A stretch of 64,000 bases of DNA from NCBI GenBank assembly GCA_013396755.1, contig VWZF01003703.1, forward strand, positions 944,821 through 1,008,820, read 5' to 3'. Below, piece after piece: positions 54,101 through 62,289 of the stretch; the stretch's first letter is position 1; each line of letters starts with the position of its first letter. Source of the DNA: Sclerurus mexicanus. Lineage: Eukaryota > Chordata > Aves > Passeriformes > Furnariidae. The position numbers and the translations under genes are program-made. The notes under the pieces are model-generated. The model had not been told where the DNA came from and did no database searches. It saw only the letters and a program-made list of their open reading frames with translations.

Positions 54101-57100
54101 CAGCGCAGACCCCTGACCTGTGGAGCAGGCTGCAAGCACAGGAACACGCAGTGCCTCTGTTAACATCACTGCTCCAGGCAAGGGCAGGAATGGGGTTAGT
54201 CACCATGAAAATTACCCTGTATTTACTATTTAAATCCTAGAATAGTCCTCTGTGAACCCCTCTCTTATTAATGAGTTTCTCTTTCAGAGAATAGCCAAAC
54301 CCATTCCATTTACTCTGCTCTGTCTGTAGCCTTTGGTGAGTTTGTGCTTTCCATGATTTTCTGGAGCTCAGTATTCCCAGCATTCAGCTGGGAAATCTAG
54401 GAGTAGCTTGACTGGCCTTCTCACGGGCCTGCTCCTGCCAAGTGCCGAGTTCGTCCTACGAAATGTGCGTACCAAGACTGACCATCTCTCGGAACATCTC
54501 AAAGGCTGTGGCCTAAGTATGAAAAATGACCAGAGGAGGGGGACAGCCAGGCATGTCAACATCAGAAGCACAGTAATCGAGGGCAAGTGAAGCGGTTCCA
54601 CCCACACGCTGACTCGGCAAGAAAAGCCTGGAGATCCTTTCCAGCCTTTCTCCCCTTCCCTCGTCCTTCTCTAGCACAGGGAAAGGAGAGCACAGCACAT
54701 TGCCTTCTCCAAACTTGTCAAATTGTCTTCATTATTGATGACTGAGTATTTAGATACTTGGATTGTTGCAGAGGGTCAATAGGAGCTTCCACAGTCTCTT
54801 GGATACATGGCTACTGTCTATATTCCTGGTTAAAATCTTTAATTTTGATGTAGTTGTGTTCTTTTAAGGAGTATCAGCCTCTGAGTCACCAGTAAGACCT
54901 TGTTTACTAAGTAAATTACCCATCCATTTTCCTAAAATAAGATCCTTTGCAGCTACAAAACAGCAACATTATCCCTAATCTTCAGTGTACAAGTATGAGA
55001 AAGAGGAGGGAAGTCATTGCTATTGTCTTCCTTGTCAGATATCAGCAAGCTCCACAGTCTCTCCTCTTTCCAAAGCCCGTGTACCCACACTGGTAATGTT
55101 ATAATCTCCCTTTGCCTTTGGGGGTACTCAGTCCTGATACCCCTCAGCACCCACTGTCTCAGCTCCCAAACACAGGAAACATTCCCTGGCATACACAATC
55201 TCACTATATCCCTTGGAAACTTCTTCCACGAGAGCAGGTAGAGTTGTTCCAAAACACTGTCTTTCTCAATCCTCACTTCTTAGCACTTGTCACATTTTCA
55301 CTGTTCCCCACATCCCTGGTTGTTCCTGTAACACTGTACCATTAGTGCAGACAAGAGGAGTAAAATTACTGTCTCGAGCAGGCTTAACTCAAAAGGCACT
55401 GGTTCATATTGAGTGATTGAGCTTTCCACACTTACACGTGCATGTTCTGAGGGTGTAACAGCTATAAAGTTTCTTCCTCTGCAGTTCAATTAAAATGAGC
55501 AGGGGCATTAGTTTTTGCCACCAGCTTCCTTTGAGCTGCACGTAACAGCAGCCCTTTAAGCACAGAGGGTGGTTTGGCACCAAGGCGATGGTGGGACTGA
55601 CATCTCCATGCTGTTCCTGTCACCGGGGAGCACAGCAGGGACATCACCCACCCCACAGCACTGCCCTGGAGCCCAGCCAAGGCTGCTGGGCCAGAGCTCA
55701 GCGGGCTGGCCTTTGTCTCAGGCCACAGGAAAACTGTACTGCAAAGCAGCTGGGCCGTGCCAGGGCAGCAGGTGGGAGAGGGCCCTCAGGAACCTCCCGC
55801 TCACAGAACCAGAACCAAACACTGCAGCTCTGTAACACTGCAACAGCCTTTTACTGGCATACACCTGTCAGCACAGGAGCCAGAGGGTCCCTGCTGGGAC
55901 TGAAACAAAAGCACCTGTGGTCTGGCTGCAGCACAGGGGAGGGAAGAACAGGCAGCCATCGGACACGGGGCAGCACCACTCGGGGCATGACAAGGGCATC
56001 CACTCCATGAGGGAGTTCCAGAGGGGCAAGAAACAGCAAAGGCTGCCCTTTACCAGGAAAAAGGGTCTTTGGAGAGCCTGTTTTACCTGACCCCACTCCT
56101 CAAAGACAAGGATGAGAGAGAAGAGCCTGGAGATCCTGCTGTGGAAGCAATGTGTCATGGAGCAGGACACCAGCTTCTGGGGAGGGCCAGCAATGGAAAG
56201 GATACTGGTTTATTAATGAAGGACATTGCCAAAGGAACAACACTCAGACATACAAACATGACTGGACATCCAAGGATGTTCTGCCCTCACAGCCACTAAA
56301 AGAACTTCAGGAGCAGAAGTCACCCCAGGAAACCAGGCTGCTCGCTGCTCCTCTGACATTTGAAGCCATATAATTCCAATTTCAATAGCAAAGAGTTGAG
56401 TTTAACTGCACCTAAGTGGAAATAATCTGTTTCACGAGCCCTGGGGGGAAGGCAACAGGGAGTTCTCCTAAAAAAAGAAGCCTGTTCAGCGAGCTAACAA
56501 AACCCCCAACTCGCTTTTGTTCTATCCTCAGGCTGAGAGTATTTAGAAGTCTTGCCAAACAAGTGGCAGATGGAGCAGGACAGACTGTCCACAGATTTCC
56601 AAGCAGCCAGACAGGAGCAAACACAAAACGCCGTTTGGGTTGAAGGCACTTGGGAGCTGCATTAGGGTTGGAAGCATGATTTTGGAGGAAAGGCAATGCT
56701 GTCCCACCCAGGACGTGGCCAGCACGGCTGCTCTGGGAACACTGAGGGGTGGGTCTCCCTCATGCTGTTGATGCTGGGGAGTGGGGAGAGGCAAAGGTGC
56801 TTCTAAATTACACAGCCAAGAGCTCATCTACAGGAGCTCAGTTTGGTTTAGAAGCAATGCTGAGCAAAGCAGGGCCAGCAGACAACCCTGCCCACACTCA
56901 GTTTTGAGCAGAGGGCAGAGAAGAGGATGCAGAACTTGACAGCCAGCTTGGTTTTTCCGCTGCATCAGTAATTTCAAGATGTTCCTGTGCACCTCCAAAG
57001 TCAGCTCCTCTGCCTCTTTCACGTGTTCTTCCTGCTCCAGGTCCCTGAGTGCCCTCTCATACCACTATCCTAGGTACTTCAAAAGTAGCCTAAAGAAGTT

Positions 57101-60100
57101 CAAACTCTTTCCACAAGTATTTTAAAAAACAATAAAGCCTTCAGATTTTTTTCCTCTTGCCTCTGTGCTTTACCCTCTGCTCCAAGCTAAACTTTTCCAT
57201 AATATTCTTTCCCTGTACCTGAATGTACTTATATGAACATAAAAATGGGTGCAAAGTACTCCCATACCTTTTGCTCCACTTTCAGAAACTGAGCCAGCTC
57301 CTCAACAGTGAGATGATCCTTCTTGTCGCTGTAGCTTAGGAGCAACAAGTAGAGATCCCGACGTAAGGACATCATCTTGTAAAACACTGAAAATTCTTCA
57401 AAGTTCAGGGTTCCTTGGTTCTCATCTGTGTCTGCTTCCTAAGGGGTACAGACACTCAGCTAAGCATGGCAAACACAGGTGAATTTGGGGAATAAAACAG
57501 AACAGAACTTGTGTACATCAACAGAAATGTAATAAATTCTAATCTGCAAGGATCTGTTCAGACACAAATCCTAGCAGGGTAAAATAACTGCAAAATTAAA
57601 TCATCATCTATTGGATTTTTTGTGAAAACAATTGCTACACTAAAGCCACAGATTCCCTGTGAAACTCTAATTTCCATCTTCAGTTTTGAATTGATTTCTT
57701 CTGTAAAGAGGCTCACCCTGGGCTTTACTCTGATCTGTTGCCCTCCTGTATGCCCTGAAGTTATCCTGGATTAAAACATAGCAAGGGGCATAATAATGTC
57801 ACCCCGTGGCTTCCCCAACAAGAGTCTGACATTTGAAAACATTCAGGACAATACCACAGTCTTAAATACACTTTAATTTAACCCGCAACACTCTCAGCCC
57901 CTCAGCACTCTGCAGAGGGGACAAGTCTGCAGCAGCAATAAGACTCCACACCAAAATACACACCAAACATCTCCAGCCTTGATTTTTTGTTTCTCCTCAG
58001 AGGTAGGAAGAAATCAGTACTTAACACATGCTAATACAAGGTTTTTCCTGTGAACATCTGCCTAAGAGGATTGCTTTGGATTTTCAAAACAAAGAATGTG
58101 TTCTAGGCAAGCACTATGTAGGTCTCCATGAGAAAAAGAACTTCAGGGAAGCCGCAACTTTGGTAAGTTTGGGTTGTGGCAGAGAATGGAGACAAACTGA
58201 AATGAAAACAGCACTGTTGTTCCTCCGAATCACATCCTTCATTCAGAGTTGTGTATCACATTTTTGCCCTGAATTTATAACCCCTCTTGTCATTCCCAAG
58301 TCAGGTACTGTTAAAAATGGCTCTTCCCCTGTTCAGGTCAGAACCCTTTCTACGCACAGCCCTTCTAACACTGACTTGGCTCTGAACCTGTGGGCTTGTC
58401 CCTGCAGTGACACACCAAAGACAAGCTCTCCAGCTGGAGAGCATCCTCATCCTGCCACCACTTCTCAGGACCAGTGCCCTACTTCATCCCTACACAGTCT
58501 GGAAGTGAAGACAGAACTAGTTTGTTTTTCCCCCTCTCAGGACTTGATTTCACAACTCTGCATCTCACTGCACTTCATTATTGCCACTGCCACTCAAACT
58601 ACAAACTCCCATCTTCTCCTTCTGAGAAGAAAATAATTCCCAGCTATCTACTGCGGAATGGGATTTTTAATCATTTTTGTCTACAATATATCTGAAATGA
58701 CATTTACAATCTGTGGAAACAAGCACAACCCGAATTCATCTCTACCACACAACCCCCCCCGGTTTCCACACTTAGCAATTCGGGGAGTAACTCAAAGCTC
58801 CAAAGATAAATCTCCAATGTGGATTTTATGCCAGACAAACAAAGCACTTTTGACCACAGAAAATTCTTCATGTTTTACAGCAAACCAGCTTTTGGCTGGT
58901 ACTGGTTTGGAAGACTTAACAAAACTTTTCTCTCCTTTATGTCCTTGGCTTATCTTTCCTTTCCTACAGTAAGCATGAGGGCAGGTGAAAAATGGGAACT
59001 ATTTTCAGACAACAAAAGTAAAAAGTTGATTCTGGTTAAGCATGACAAAGTTGTTTTAAAAAACCCTAATTACTTTCATAAAGCCAGCTTATATTAAATA
59101 ATTTTCCATTGAGGAAATGAAAAAACATTTCAATAGTAACAGAGTAACTTCATCGTCCATCAATGCCAGCATAGAACAATTCAGCCCACAGAGAGGGAAA
59201 CAATGCAGCTGAAAGACTAATATTGATAAATTATCTTCTATGTGGTTCATGCCACTTAAACAGCGTTCTGATGCACCTTTGTCTACAAAAAGGTAAGACC
59301 TGCAAAAAGCCTGTGAGGTGCTTGAAAGGCCAGAGTTTTAAGTCCCAACCTGCAGATCCTGCTCTGGATCTGCCCAGGAATAGACCAAAACTGGCACAGT
59401 GTTCCACCAGAACTGACCTGGAACATCTGCCGGACCTTCCTGCGGGGCAGGTTAACGTTGAGCTTGTGCATCAGCTGGTGGATCTCCTCGATGTTCAGCA
59501 GCCCATCCCCGTTCTTGTCGGCCTCCTCAAAGGTCTGCTTGACCCAGCTACACACGTGTCAAGGACAGCTGCAGCAGGGCCCTTTCCCCAGGGGCAAGGG
59601 AGGCACAGCAGCCCTTTTCCCCCCTCCCTGCCCTCGCTACAGTTTCACTCAAACGTTTAAAACCAGAACCGGTTTATGGCAATTACTTACAGTTCAATTC
59701 ATAACACTGGGCCCTTTGCACTCCCATTTCTGCTACTGGTTTCTCCTCTGAGAACGTATTCTGAAGTTTTCAAATGTTGCTGGGCTTGCTCTGATACCTT
59801 CTTCCACCTCTCCCTTCCTTCTACTTGAACTTTTCTACTTCAAACCAGCACCTTTCACCCCCTCCTTGCACACAGATCCCTCGGCACCTCTGGCTAAGCT
59901 CTGACACTGACTGGAACTGGTACAGGATCATTCTGTGTGCGGTCTTGCAGCTGCCACATTTGATAAAACAAACAGGACTTGCAGTGATGTTTCACCAGGA
60001 GACAACACACAGCAGATATGAGCAACTTGGAAAAGTGGTGGTTAAATACAGCAAGCTGAGGACATGTGCAACAGAGCATGCAATGCAACCACAGATGGGT

Positions 60101-62289
60101 CTGTGCCTACTGTGGATCAGAATTAGCACTGAAAACATACATCAACAATACCCGAGTGTGTGTATTCTCCAGGAGCATTTACAAGACCACTGGAGATTTC
60201 CATGGGGCAGAATAGACAGGTTACAATTTTAATCAAGATTGGCTTGGTTTGGTTTGTTGGGGGTTTTGTTTGTTTAGGGGGAAGAGCATTATTTGAGTGT
60301 AACATAGTCAAGGGCACTGTTGTGAGAGAGAGCACATCAAGAAAATATTCAGTGAACAGGAAATTCATTTTGGTTGCTGAGCTACAACAAACATTGAAGG
60401 GAGCTTTAAAGATTTGTGCTCCTGATAATCAGTGGAGGCTGAGAAGAACACACATATCTGACTTACACCAAGACAAAGAGATGGCCAGGAGTTATGGTCA
60501 GTTAACTCAAAGAATCCCAAAATGTTGGGGCTTCACCTGTACCAGTTTTCCGTTAGTATCATCCTCAAACCAGTGTCTTCTAAGGGACTTTGCAAGTTGC
60601 AGCAGGATAATAAAAGCACAGTCAGGCAAACAGAAGATGACAGAAATCCTGAGATCATCCTGAGGTGATAAGTAGAAATAACTGTTTTGACCCTTCAAAA
60701 AGAATTTCATTAACAAAATGCAAGACTATCCCCTGACCTCATGCAGTTTAATCCAGTCCCTAAGGCACAGCTGATGTTTTATCTCACGTACAAGTGTCCA
60801 TGTCAAACCCATTACTCAAGTTTCCACTGCAATCAATGGGAGGGTTTTGGTCACCTAATAGGAGGTGAAAGGACACCCTACGCTGAAGTCACAAAGAACC
60901 AAGCCAGGAATAGGGAATGAGGAGCTGGAGCCCAGGCTATCAAAGGATACTGGTCGTGCGTCCTCTGGCGCTTGGCGAGCGAGTCCTCATCGCTTATTCC
61001 AGCCATCAAATACTTGAGGCCCGTGATCCAGGTGCGAGCCTCCTCTGGGTTGGAGGTGATCAGATCCAGGGACTCCAGGTGGTTGCCATGGTAAATGGTG
61101 AAGCAGCAGCTGGGGTCAAAGCTGCCCTCGGCGTGGCGGTGGAAGATTTCCGACTGCCGGCCCTCAGTGACTTTGTAGATGGAGTCGATGACAACTGTGG
61201 GAGAAAGGGGGAACAAAAACTGACATGCTCAGAGAGCAGCCAGCCTCCTTCTGGTTTTAAGAGCCCTGAATTATTCAGGCTGTCACTAAACTTTATTAAT
61301 ATTACATCTTCACATCCAAACGCCCTCTCTGACTGGAAGGCTTTCCTTGTGTTGCCTGTGCCAAGTCCCAGCACAGCTCTGTGTGCTCCTTGCCACACCA
61401 CAGGGCTGAGGGTGCCAAGGGGAGCAGGAGGAGACAGGCACCAAGTGCCTCCCCTGGGCCAGTGAACCCCTGTGCAGCTCCAGAGGGGCTGTTCCCACCA
61501 CAGCCGTGCTCCCTAAGCTGGGATAGCCGTGGCTGTGCTGGGGCACAGCTGCCCCCGATGCCACGGCACCCAGTGGCTCTTCCACAACACTCACGGGCCC
61601 ACAAACACCAGCTGCCACTATTTGTAGCCTTCACAACTGCTTATTTTTAATCTCAAGGCTCTTTGACAGTTCAGAGAACTTCTAGTCTTTATTTTATTGA
61701 ATAAACCCCTAATTTGCATTTCCAATTTAAGACAGTGCAGCAGAAGGAGCTTCAGTGAGAAATAATGCTACACAGTCACTTCAAGATGTAATAATGCCTG
61801 AAGAAAAGGTTCACAGTTAGGATTAAGAAACCTCAGTCTAAACTCTTCTAGGTTCTGTATTTAAATTTGTGATGTATACACTGAAAAGAGTTCAGCAGTT
61901 CAGCTTGCTTACATTTCACATAACCTTACAGAAAATGTTCACATCTGACTGAACTATACTGTCCTTCCTTAATCCTCAGCTTTCAGGTGGCTAAACTCTA
62001 CCCACACTCTTGAAGACCTTCATGTAACTAGCACGTCATATTTAAAGGAAGCATCAAAAAGCATTTATTTAATTGATCCCTCTGTAATTGACATTGTAAT
62101 ACTGAACTGCCCCAGAAATCCAAAGCAACGTGAGAAGTTTACTTTTTGCCTTCTCGCTTTTCCTGGAAGGTCTCCATCGGATGCAGGTCCTGTGCTCGTC
62201 CAGGTAGAAGAGCCGGACCAGCCCTTTGGTTCCACTCTTCAGCTTAACCATCTGAGTCCCAGACTGCATGACACTCATGCATCTTTCAA
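31127..62289 (-). CDS. PLCH1: Phospholipase C eta-1, 22 exons, 5' end missing
   Basis: This gene encodes a calcium-sensitive enzyme that hydrolyses phosphatidylinositol 4,5-bisphosphate at the membrane to inositol trisphosphate and diacylglycerol. Exons were placed by reading the minus strand and matching the known family. All introns are GT-AG and phases agree at every junction (5000 coding bases, 1666 visible residues). Order of domains: PH about 1-115, EF hands 137-200, X box about 288-430, acidic linker 430-570, Y box about 578-695, C2 about 715-848, tail 849-1666. His300 and His345 are the catalytic histidines; Asn301, Glu330, Asp332 and Glu379 match the calcium ligands of PLC delta-1. 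The C-terminus PEVYFLLRL and the tail motif SKSLGDLTSED identify eta-1 rather than eta-2. The human protein has 1693 residues by recollection, so about 14 N-terminal residues lie outside. Confidence in identity is very high; single exon edges are slightly less certain. Confidence 0.97.
33163..35752 (-). other. PLCH1: PLCH1 intron 21
   Basis: 2.6 kb before the terminal exon. Reading through the exon 21 donor meets a stop at 35721-35723, so retention would end the protein early. No additional in-frame exon, repeat family or RNA gene was recognised. Confidence 0.6.
35753..36113 (-). CDS. PLCH1: PLCH1 exon 21 (basic tail segment)
   Basis: It encodes residues 869-988: SKQLIGLRGLFNKTPKQG, NYVRKRTLGDRILRRTASAP, AKGRKKSKMGF and KRSLQARPASMPVDKYLLVG. 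It is GC-rich, basic and matches the conserved start of the eta-1 tail. LRRTASAP looks like a basophilic kinase and 14-3-3 type site. The acceptor is TTTCAG and the donor GTAAGA; it ends in phase 1. Reading through the donor gives about ten more residues and a stop at 35721-35723. Confidence 0.93.
36594..36653 (-). CDS. PLCH1: PLCH1 exon 20 (60-base micro-exon)
   Basis: A 20-codon exon reads WSPLILNPSYTILHFLGATK, very close to the segment I recall in human eta-1 just after the C2 domain. The acceptor is TTTCAG and the donor GTAGAG. It is too short to stand out as an open frame and was found by looking for the missing segment between exons 19 and 21. It is in phase 0 at both ends, so it is skippable without a frameshift. 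Confidence 0.93.
36654..37978 (-). other. PLCH1: PLCH1 intron 19
   Basis: 1.3 kb between exons 19 and 20, AT-rich in 37360-37700. Near 37575-37610 short direct repeats of cctaaa occur (ccctaaaatgtatgccctaaaccctaaa, given here in pieces: ccctaaaatgtatg, ccctaaaccctaaa). No exon was found. Confidence 0.6.
37979..38058 (-). CDS. PLCH1: PLCH1 exon 19 (end of C2)
   Basis: It encodes residues 822-848: GYRHVYLEGLTEASIFVHII, then INETYGK. This is the last C2 strand. The acceptor is CACCAG and the donor GTGGGT; it ends in phase 0, so different tail exons can be joined here. Confidence 0.94.
38460..38606 (-). CDS. PLCH1: PLCH1 exon 18 (C2 core)
   Basis: It encodes residues 773-821: GFNPVWEETLTFTIHMPEIA, LVRFLVWDHDPIGRDFVGQR and TVAFSSLVP. 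NPVWEE and WDHDPIGRDF are hallmark C2 strands and the second aspartate cluster for calcium. The acceptor is TTGCAG and the donor GTGAGT; it ends in phase 1. Confidence 0.96.
39150..39234 (-). CDS. PLCH1: PLCH1 exon 17 (C2, calcium loop 1)
   Basis: An 85-base exon encodes residues 745-772: IIDPFVEVEIIGLPVDCCKD, then QTRVVDDN. IDPFVEVEI is the conserved C2 loop that supplies a calcium- and membrane-facing aspartate. The acceptor AAATAG has an A/T-mixed tract and is the weakest of the set by eye. The donor is GTAAGA. The frame closes only if this exon is included. Confidence 0.93.
39654..39778 (-). CDS. PLCH1: PLCH1 exon 16 (start of C2)
   Basis: It encodes residues 703-744: GTFNPYSADPLPASPKKQLI, LKIISGQQLPKPPDSMLGDR and GE. 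This is the linker into the C2 domain and its first strand. The acceptor is TTTAG and the donor GTGAGA; it ends in phase 0. Confidence 0.95.
40059..40166 (-). CDS. PLCH1: PLCH1 exon 15 (end of Y box)
   Basis: It encodes residues 667-702: VALNYQSEGRVMQLNEAKFR, then VNGNCGYVLKPQQMCK. The NGNCGYVLKP motif is the family signature closing the catalytic barrel. The acceptor is TTCAG and the donor GTAATG; it ends in phase 1. Confidence 0.95.
40259..40438 (-). CDS. PLCH1: PLCH1 exon 14 (Y box core)
   Basis: It encodes residues 607-666, with NVLSFSESRAHQ, FMLYNQKQLTRVYPSAYRID and SSNFNPVPYWNVGCQL. The RIDSSNFNP motif with its substrate-contacting serine is intact. The acceptor is GACACAG and the donor GTACGT. 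The following intron is only 92 bases. Confidence 0.95.
40902..40999 (-). CDS. PLCH1: PLCH1 exon 13 (start of Y box)
   Basis: It encodes residues 574-606: RLARRRKTVKLCRALSDLVV and YTNSVAAQDLVDD. LSDLVVYTNSV is the conserved opening of the Y half of the catalytic barrel. The acceptor is CCTCAG and the donor GTACAG; it ends in phase 1. Confidence 0.94.
41000..41657 (-). other. PLCH1: PLCH1 intron 12
   Basis: 658 bases between exons 12 and 13. The exon 12 side contains a C run (aaaacaacccccccagatg) near 41505. No other feature was seen. Confidence 0.6.
41658..41752 (-). CDS. PLCH1: PLCH1 exon 12 (variable X-Y linker)
   Basis: It encodes residues 543-573: KAAKAAAKHHSASDEEESQQ and NPPGREPGHPP. 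It is the least conserved part of the linker, alanine- and histidine-rich where I recall the human segment as Ser/Arg/Lys-rich, but the SxSxDEEE core is kept. The acceptor is CCACAG and the donor GTGAGC; it ends in phase 2. Confidence 0.88.
41753..44432 (-). other. PLCH1: PLCH1 intron 11
   Basis: 2.7 kb between exons 11 and 12. A T-rich tract at about 43002-43041 followed by cag resembles a plus-strand splice acceptor, but no open exon follows. Nothing else was recognised. Confidence 0.6.
44433..44504 (-). CDS. PLCH1: PLCH1 exon 11 (short linker exon)
   Basis: A 72-base exon encodes residues 519-542, NLDTKEGGKKPHGRSLMGNF and GKHK, a basic stretch that matches the family. The acceptor is GCACAG and the donor GTAAGT. 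It is a whole number of codons, so it could be skipped without breaking the frame. Confidence 0.92.
44505..46980 (-). other. PLCH1: PLCH1 intron 10
   Basis: 2.5 kb between exons 10 and 11, mostly AT-rich, with a ten-base T run near 45291. No coding exon, repeat family or RNA gene was recognised. Confidence 0.6.
46981..47142 (-). CDS. PLCH1: PLCH1 exon 10 (X-Y linker helices)
   Basis: It encodes residues 465-518: SNGATEHQVESFIRTKLESL, IKESQIRDKEDPDSFTVRAL and LKATHQSFNVNLKQ. The sequence is helical and charged and matches the eta-type linker. The acceptor is TTTCAG and the donor GTAGGT; 54 whole codons, so skipping it would keep the frame. Confidence 0.93.
47753..47860 (-). CDS. PLCH1: PLCH1 exon 9 (acidic X-Y linker)
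   Basis: It encodes residues 429-464: GKKLPCSLAADAEEGEVSEE, then DSADEIEDDCKLKPCY. The dense acidic run is the start of the X-Y linker, which in PLC enzymes covers the active site and is autoinhibitory. The acceptor is TTCTAG and the donor GTACGT; 36 whole codons. Confidence 0.93.
47861..50231 (-). other. PLCH1: PLCH1 intron 8
   Basis: 2.4 kb between exons 8 and 9. The part 48580-48830 is GC-rich with overlapping open frames in both directions, none recognisable. The part 49000-49900 is AT-rich. No transposon was identified. Confidence 0.6.
50232..50403 (-). CDS. PLCH1: PLCH1 exon 8 (end of X box)
   Basis: It encodes residues 371-428: EFPVILSIENHCS with calcium ligand Glu379, the helix QQQKKIAQYLKDIFGDKLD, and PSPQSLKGKILVK, whose lysine helps bind substrate phosphates in the family. 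The acceptor is TTCCAG and the donor GTAACT; it ends in phase 0. Confidence 0.95.
51243..51363 (-). CDS. PLCH1: PLCH1 exon 7 (X box, catalytic His345)
   Basis: It encodes residues 331-370: VDCWDGPDGEPVVHHGYTLT followed by SKILFRDVAETINKYAFVKN. Asp332 is a calcium ligand and His345 is the second catalytic histidine. The acceptor is TTGCTAG behind a short pyrimidine tract; a CR1 relic begins only about 25 bases upstream of the exon. The donor is GTAAGTG. It ends in phase 2. Confidence 0.95.
51388..51433 (+). mobile_element. CR1 retroposon 3' relic in intron 6
   Basis: The segment gatcttcaaggtcccttcc followed by aacccaaaccagtctgtgattcc matches the conserved 3' end of avian CR1 elements in the plus orientation. 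Only about 46 bases remain. It lies antisense to PLCH1, beginning about 25 bases upstream of the exon 7 boundary, and is the only CR1 relic I recognised inside the gene. Confidence 0.75.
51575..51715 (+). repeat. 41-bp minisatellite, about 3.4 copies
   Basis: Copies start at 51575, 51616 and 51657, with a partial fourth from 51698. The unit runs from AGAAGCCCCCTGCCACCCC to GGCAGTCCCAGCCC. Copies 1 and 2 are identical and copy 3 differs at about two bases. It sits inside PLCH1 intron 6, twelve bases from the exon 6 splice donor. In gene orientation it is G-rich. Confidence 0.95.
51729..51932 (-). CDS. PLCH1: PLCH1 exon 6 (X box, catalytic His300)
   Basis: It encodes residues 263-330. It contains the X-box signature SSHNTYLSGDQL with catalytic His300 and calcium ligand Asn301, then VDMYARVLQGGCRCVE ending in calcium ligand Glu330. 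The exon is GC-rich. The acceptor is CCCCAG and the donor GTGCGT, which lies only 12 bases from a 41-bp minisatellite in the intron. It ends in phase 1. Confidence 0.95.
51933..53195 (-). other. PLCH1: PLCH1 intron 5
   Basis: This is 1.26 kb of non-coding sequence between exons 5 and 6. The portion next to exon 6 is GC-rich and the rest is AT-rich. No repeat family, RNA gene or extra exon was recognised. Confidence 0.6.
53196..53289 (-). CDS. PLCH1: PLCH1 exon 5 (EF to X-box connector)
   Basis: It encodes residues 232-262, MNNVTPEYCLDVIQKFE followed by VSEENKKQNVLGIEG, the conserved helix that joins the EF hands to the catalytic barrel. The acceptor is TGTGCAG and the donor GTAAAAG. It ends in phase 1 and the split codon gives Gly263. 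A long intron of about 4 kb separates it from exon 4. Confidence 0.92.
53290..57267 (-). other. PLCH1: PLCH1 intron 4, largest complete intron
   Basis: About 4 kb with no exon of PLCH1. A minus-strand stretch at 56828-57064 is open for 79 codons with a charged, helix-like start and is listed separately. The part 55560-56170 is GC-rich without recognised features. Nothing else was identified. Confidence 0.6.
56828..57064 (-). other. Unassigned open stretch in intron 4
   Basis: A 79-codon frame without stops reads WYERALRDLEQEEHVKEAEE, then LTLEVHRNILKLLMQRKNQA before turning into low-quality sequence. The first 40 residues look like a charged helix. The frame begins at a TAG, preceded by a poor pyrimidine tract, and lacks an evident donor. 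It could be a chance frame, a relic of a retroposed gene or a rare exon. I do not recognise the source. Confidence 0.2.
57268..57438 (-). CDS. PLCH1: PLCH1 exon 4 (EF hand 2 and following helices)
   Basis: It encodes residues 175-231. The second EF loop DTDENQGTLNFE (177-188) has Asp, Asp, Asn and Glu in ligand places, but its glycine sits at loop position 7 rather than the usual 6. It is followed by FYKMMSLRRDLYLLLLSYSDKK and LTVEELAQFLKVEQK, typical of the EF region. The acceptor is CCTTAG and the donor GTATGG; the exon is a whole number of codons (57). Confidence 0.94.
57439..60950 (-). other. PLCH1: PLCH1 introns 2 and 3 (around exon 3)
   Basis: These are the non-coding stretches 59548-60950 and 57439-59417, interrupted only by exon 3. 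On the plus strand 58028-58636 is open for 202 codons but has no recognisable domain. A G/T-rich run lies near 60240-60285. No transposon or RNA gene was recognised. Confidence 0.6.
59418..59547 (-). CDS. PLCH1: PLCH1 exon 3 (EF hand 1)
   Basis: It encodes residues 131-174 and holds a canonical EF-hand loop DKNGDGLLNIEE (residues 141-152) with acidic or amide ligands at positions 1, 3, 5, 9 and 12. This predicts real calcium binding, as expected for the eta class. Next comes the conserved helix ending RRKVRQMFQ. The acceptor is GTGTAG and the donor GTCAGT; the exon ends in phase 0. Confidence 0.94.
60951..61194 (-). CDS. PLCH1: PLCH1 exon 2 (PH domain, second part)
   Basis: It encodes residues 50-130, including DSIYKVTEGRQSEIFHR, CCFTIYHGNH and EEARTWITGLKYLMAG, the end of the PH domain with its C-terminal helix. 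The stretch SDEDSLAKRQRTHD then leads to the EF hands. The acceptor is CCACAG and the donor GTATCC. The codon split with the next exon reads His (CA+C), where I recall Gln in the human protein. Confidence 0.93.
62143..62289 (-). CDS. PLCH1: PLCH1 exon 1 of window (PH domain, first part)
   Basis: It encodes residues 1-49, beginning VERCMSVMQSGTQMVKL and including LVRLFYLDEHRT and RWRPSRKSEKAK, the first half of the PH domain. The acceptor is the CAG at 62292-62290 and the donor GTAAAC follows 62143. It starts with two bases of a valine codon, so at least one upstream coding exon exists. A methionine codon at 62276-62278 could serve as an internal start for a variant lacking the first exon. The exon ends in phase 1. 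Confidence 0.93.

Noticed and set aside
58028..58636. 202-codon plus-strand frame in PLCH1 intron 3
   Set aside because: No domain or familiar sequence; it is antisense to an intron and shows no splice context.
31127..62289. PLCH2 as the identity of the gene
   Set aside because: The long tail with SKSLGDLTSED and the C-terminus YFLLRL, and the close match through the variable linker, point to PLCH1.
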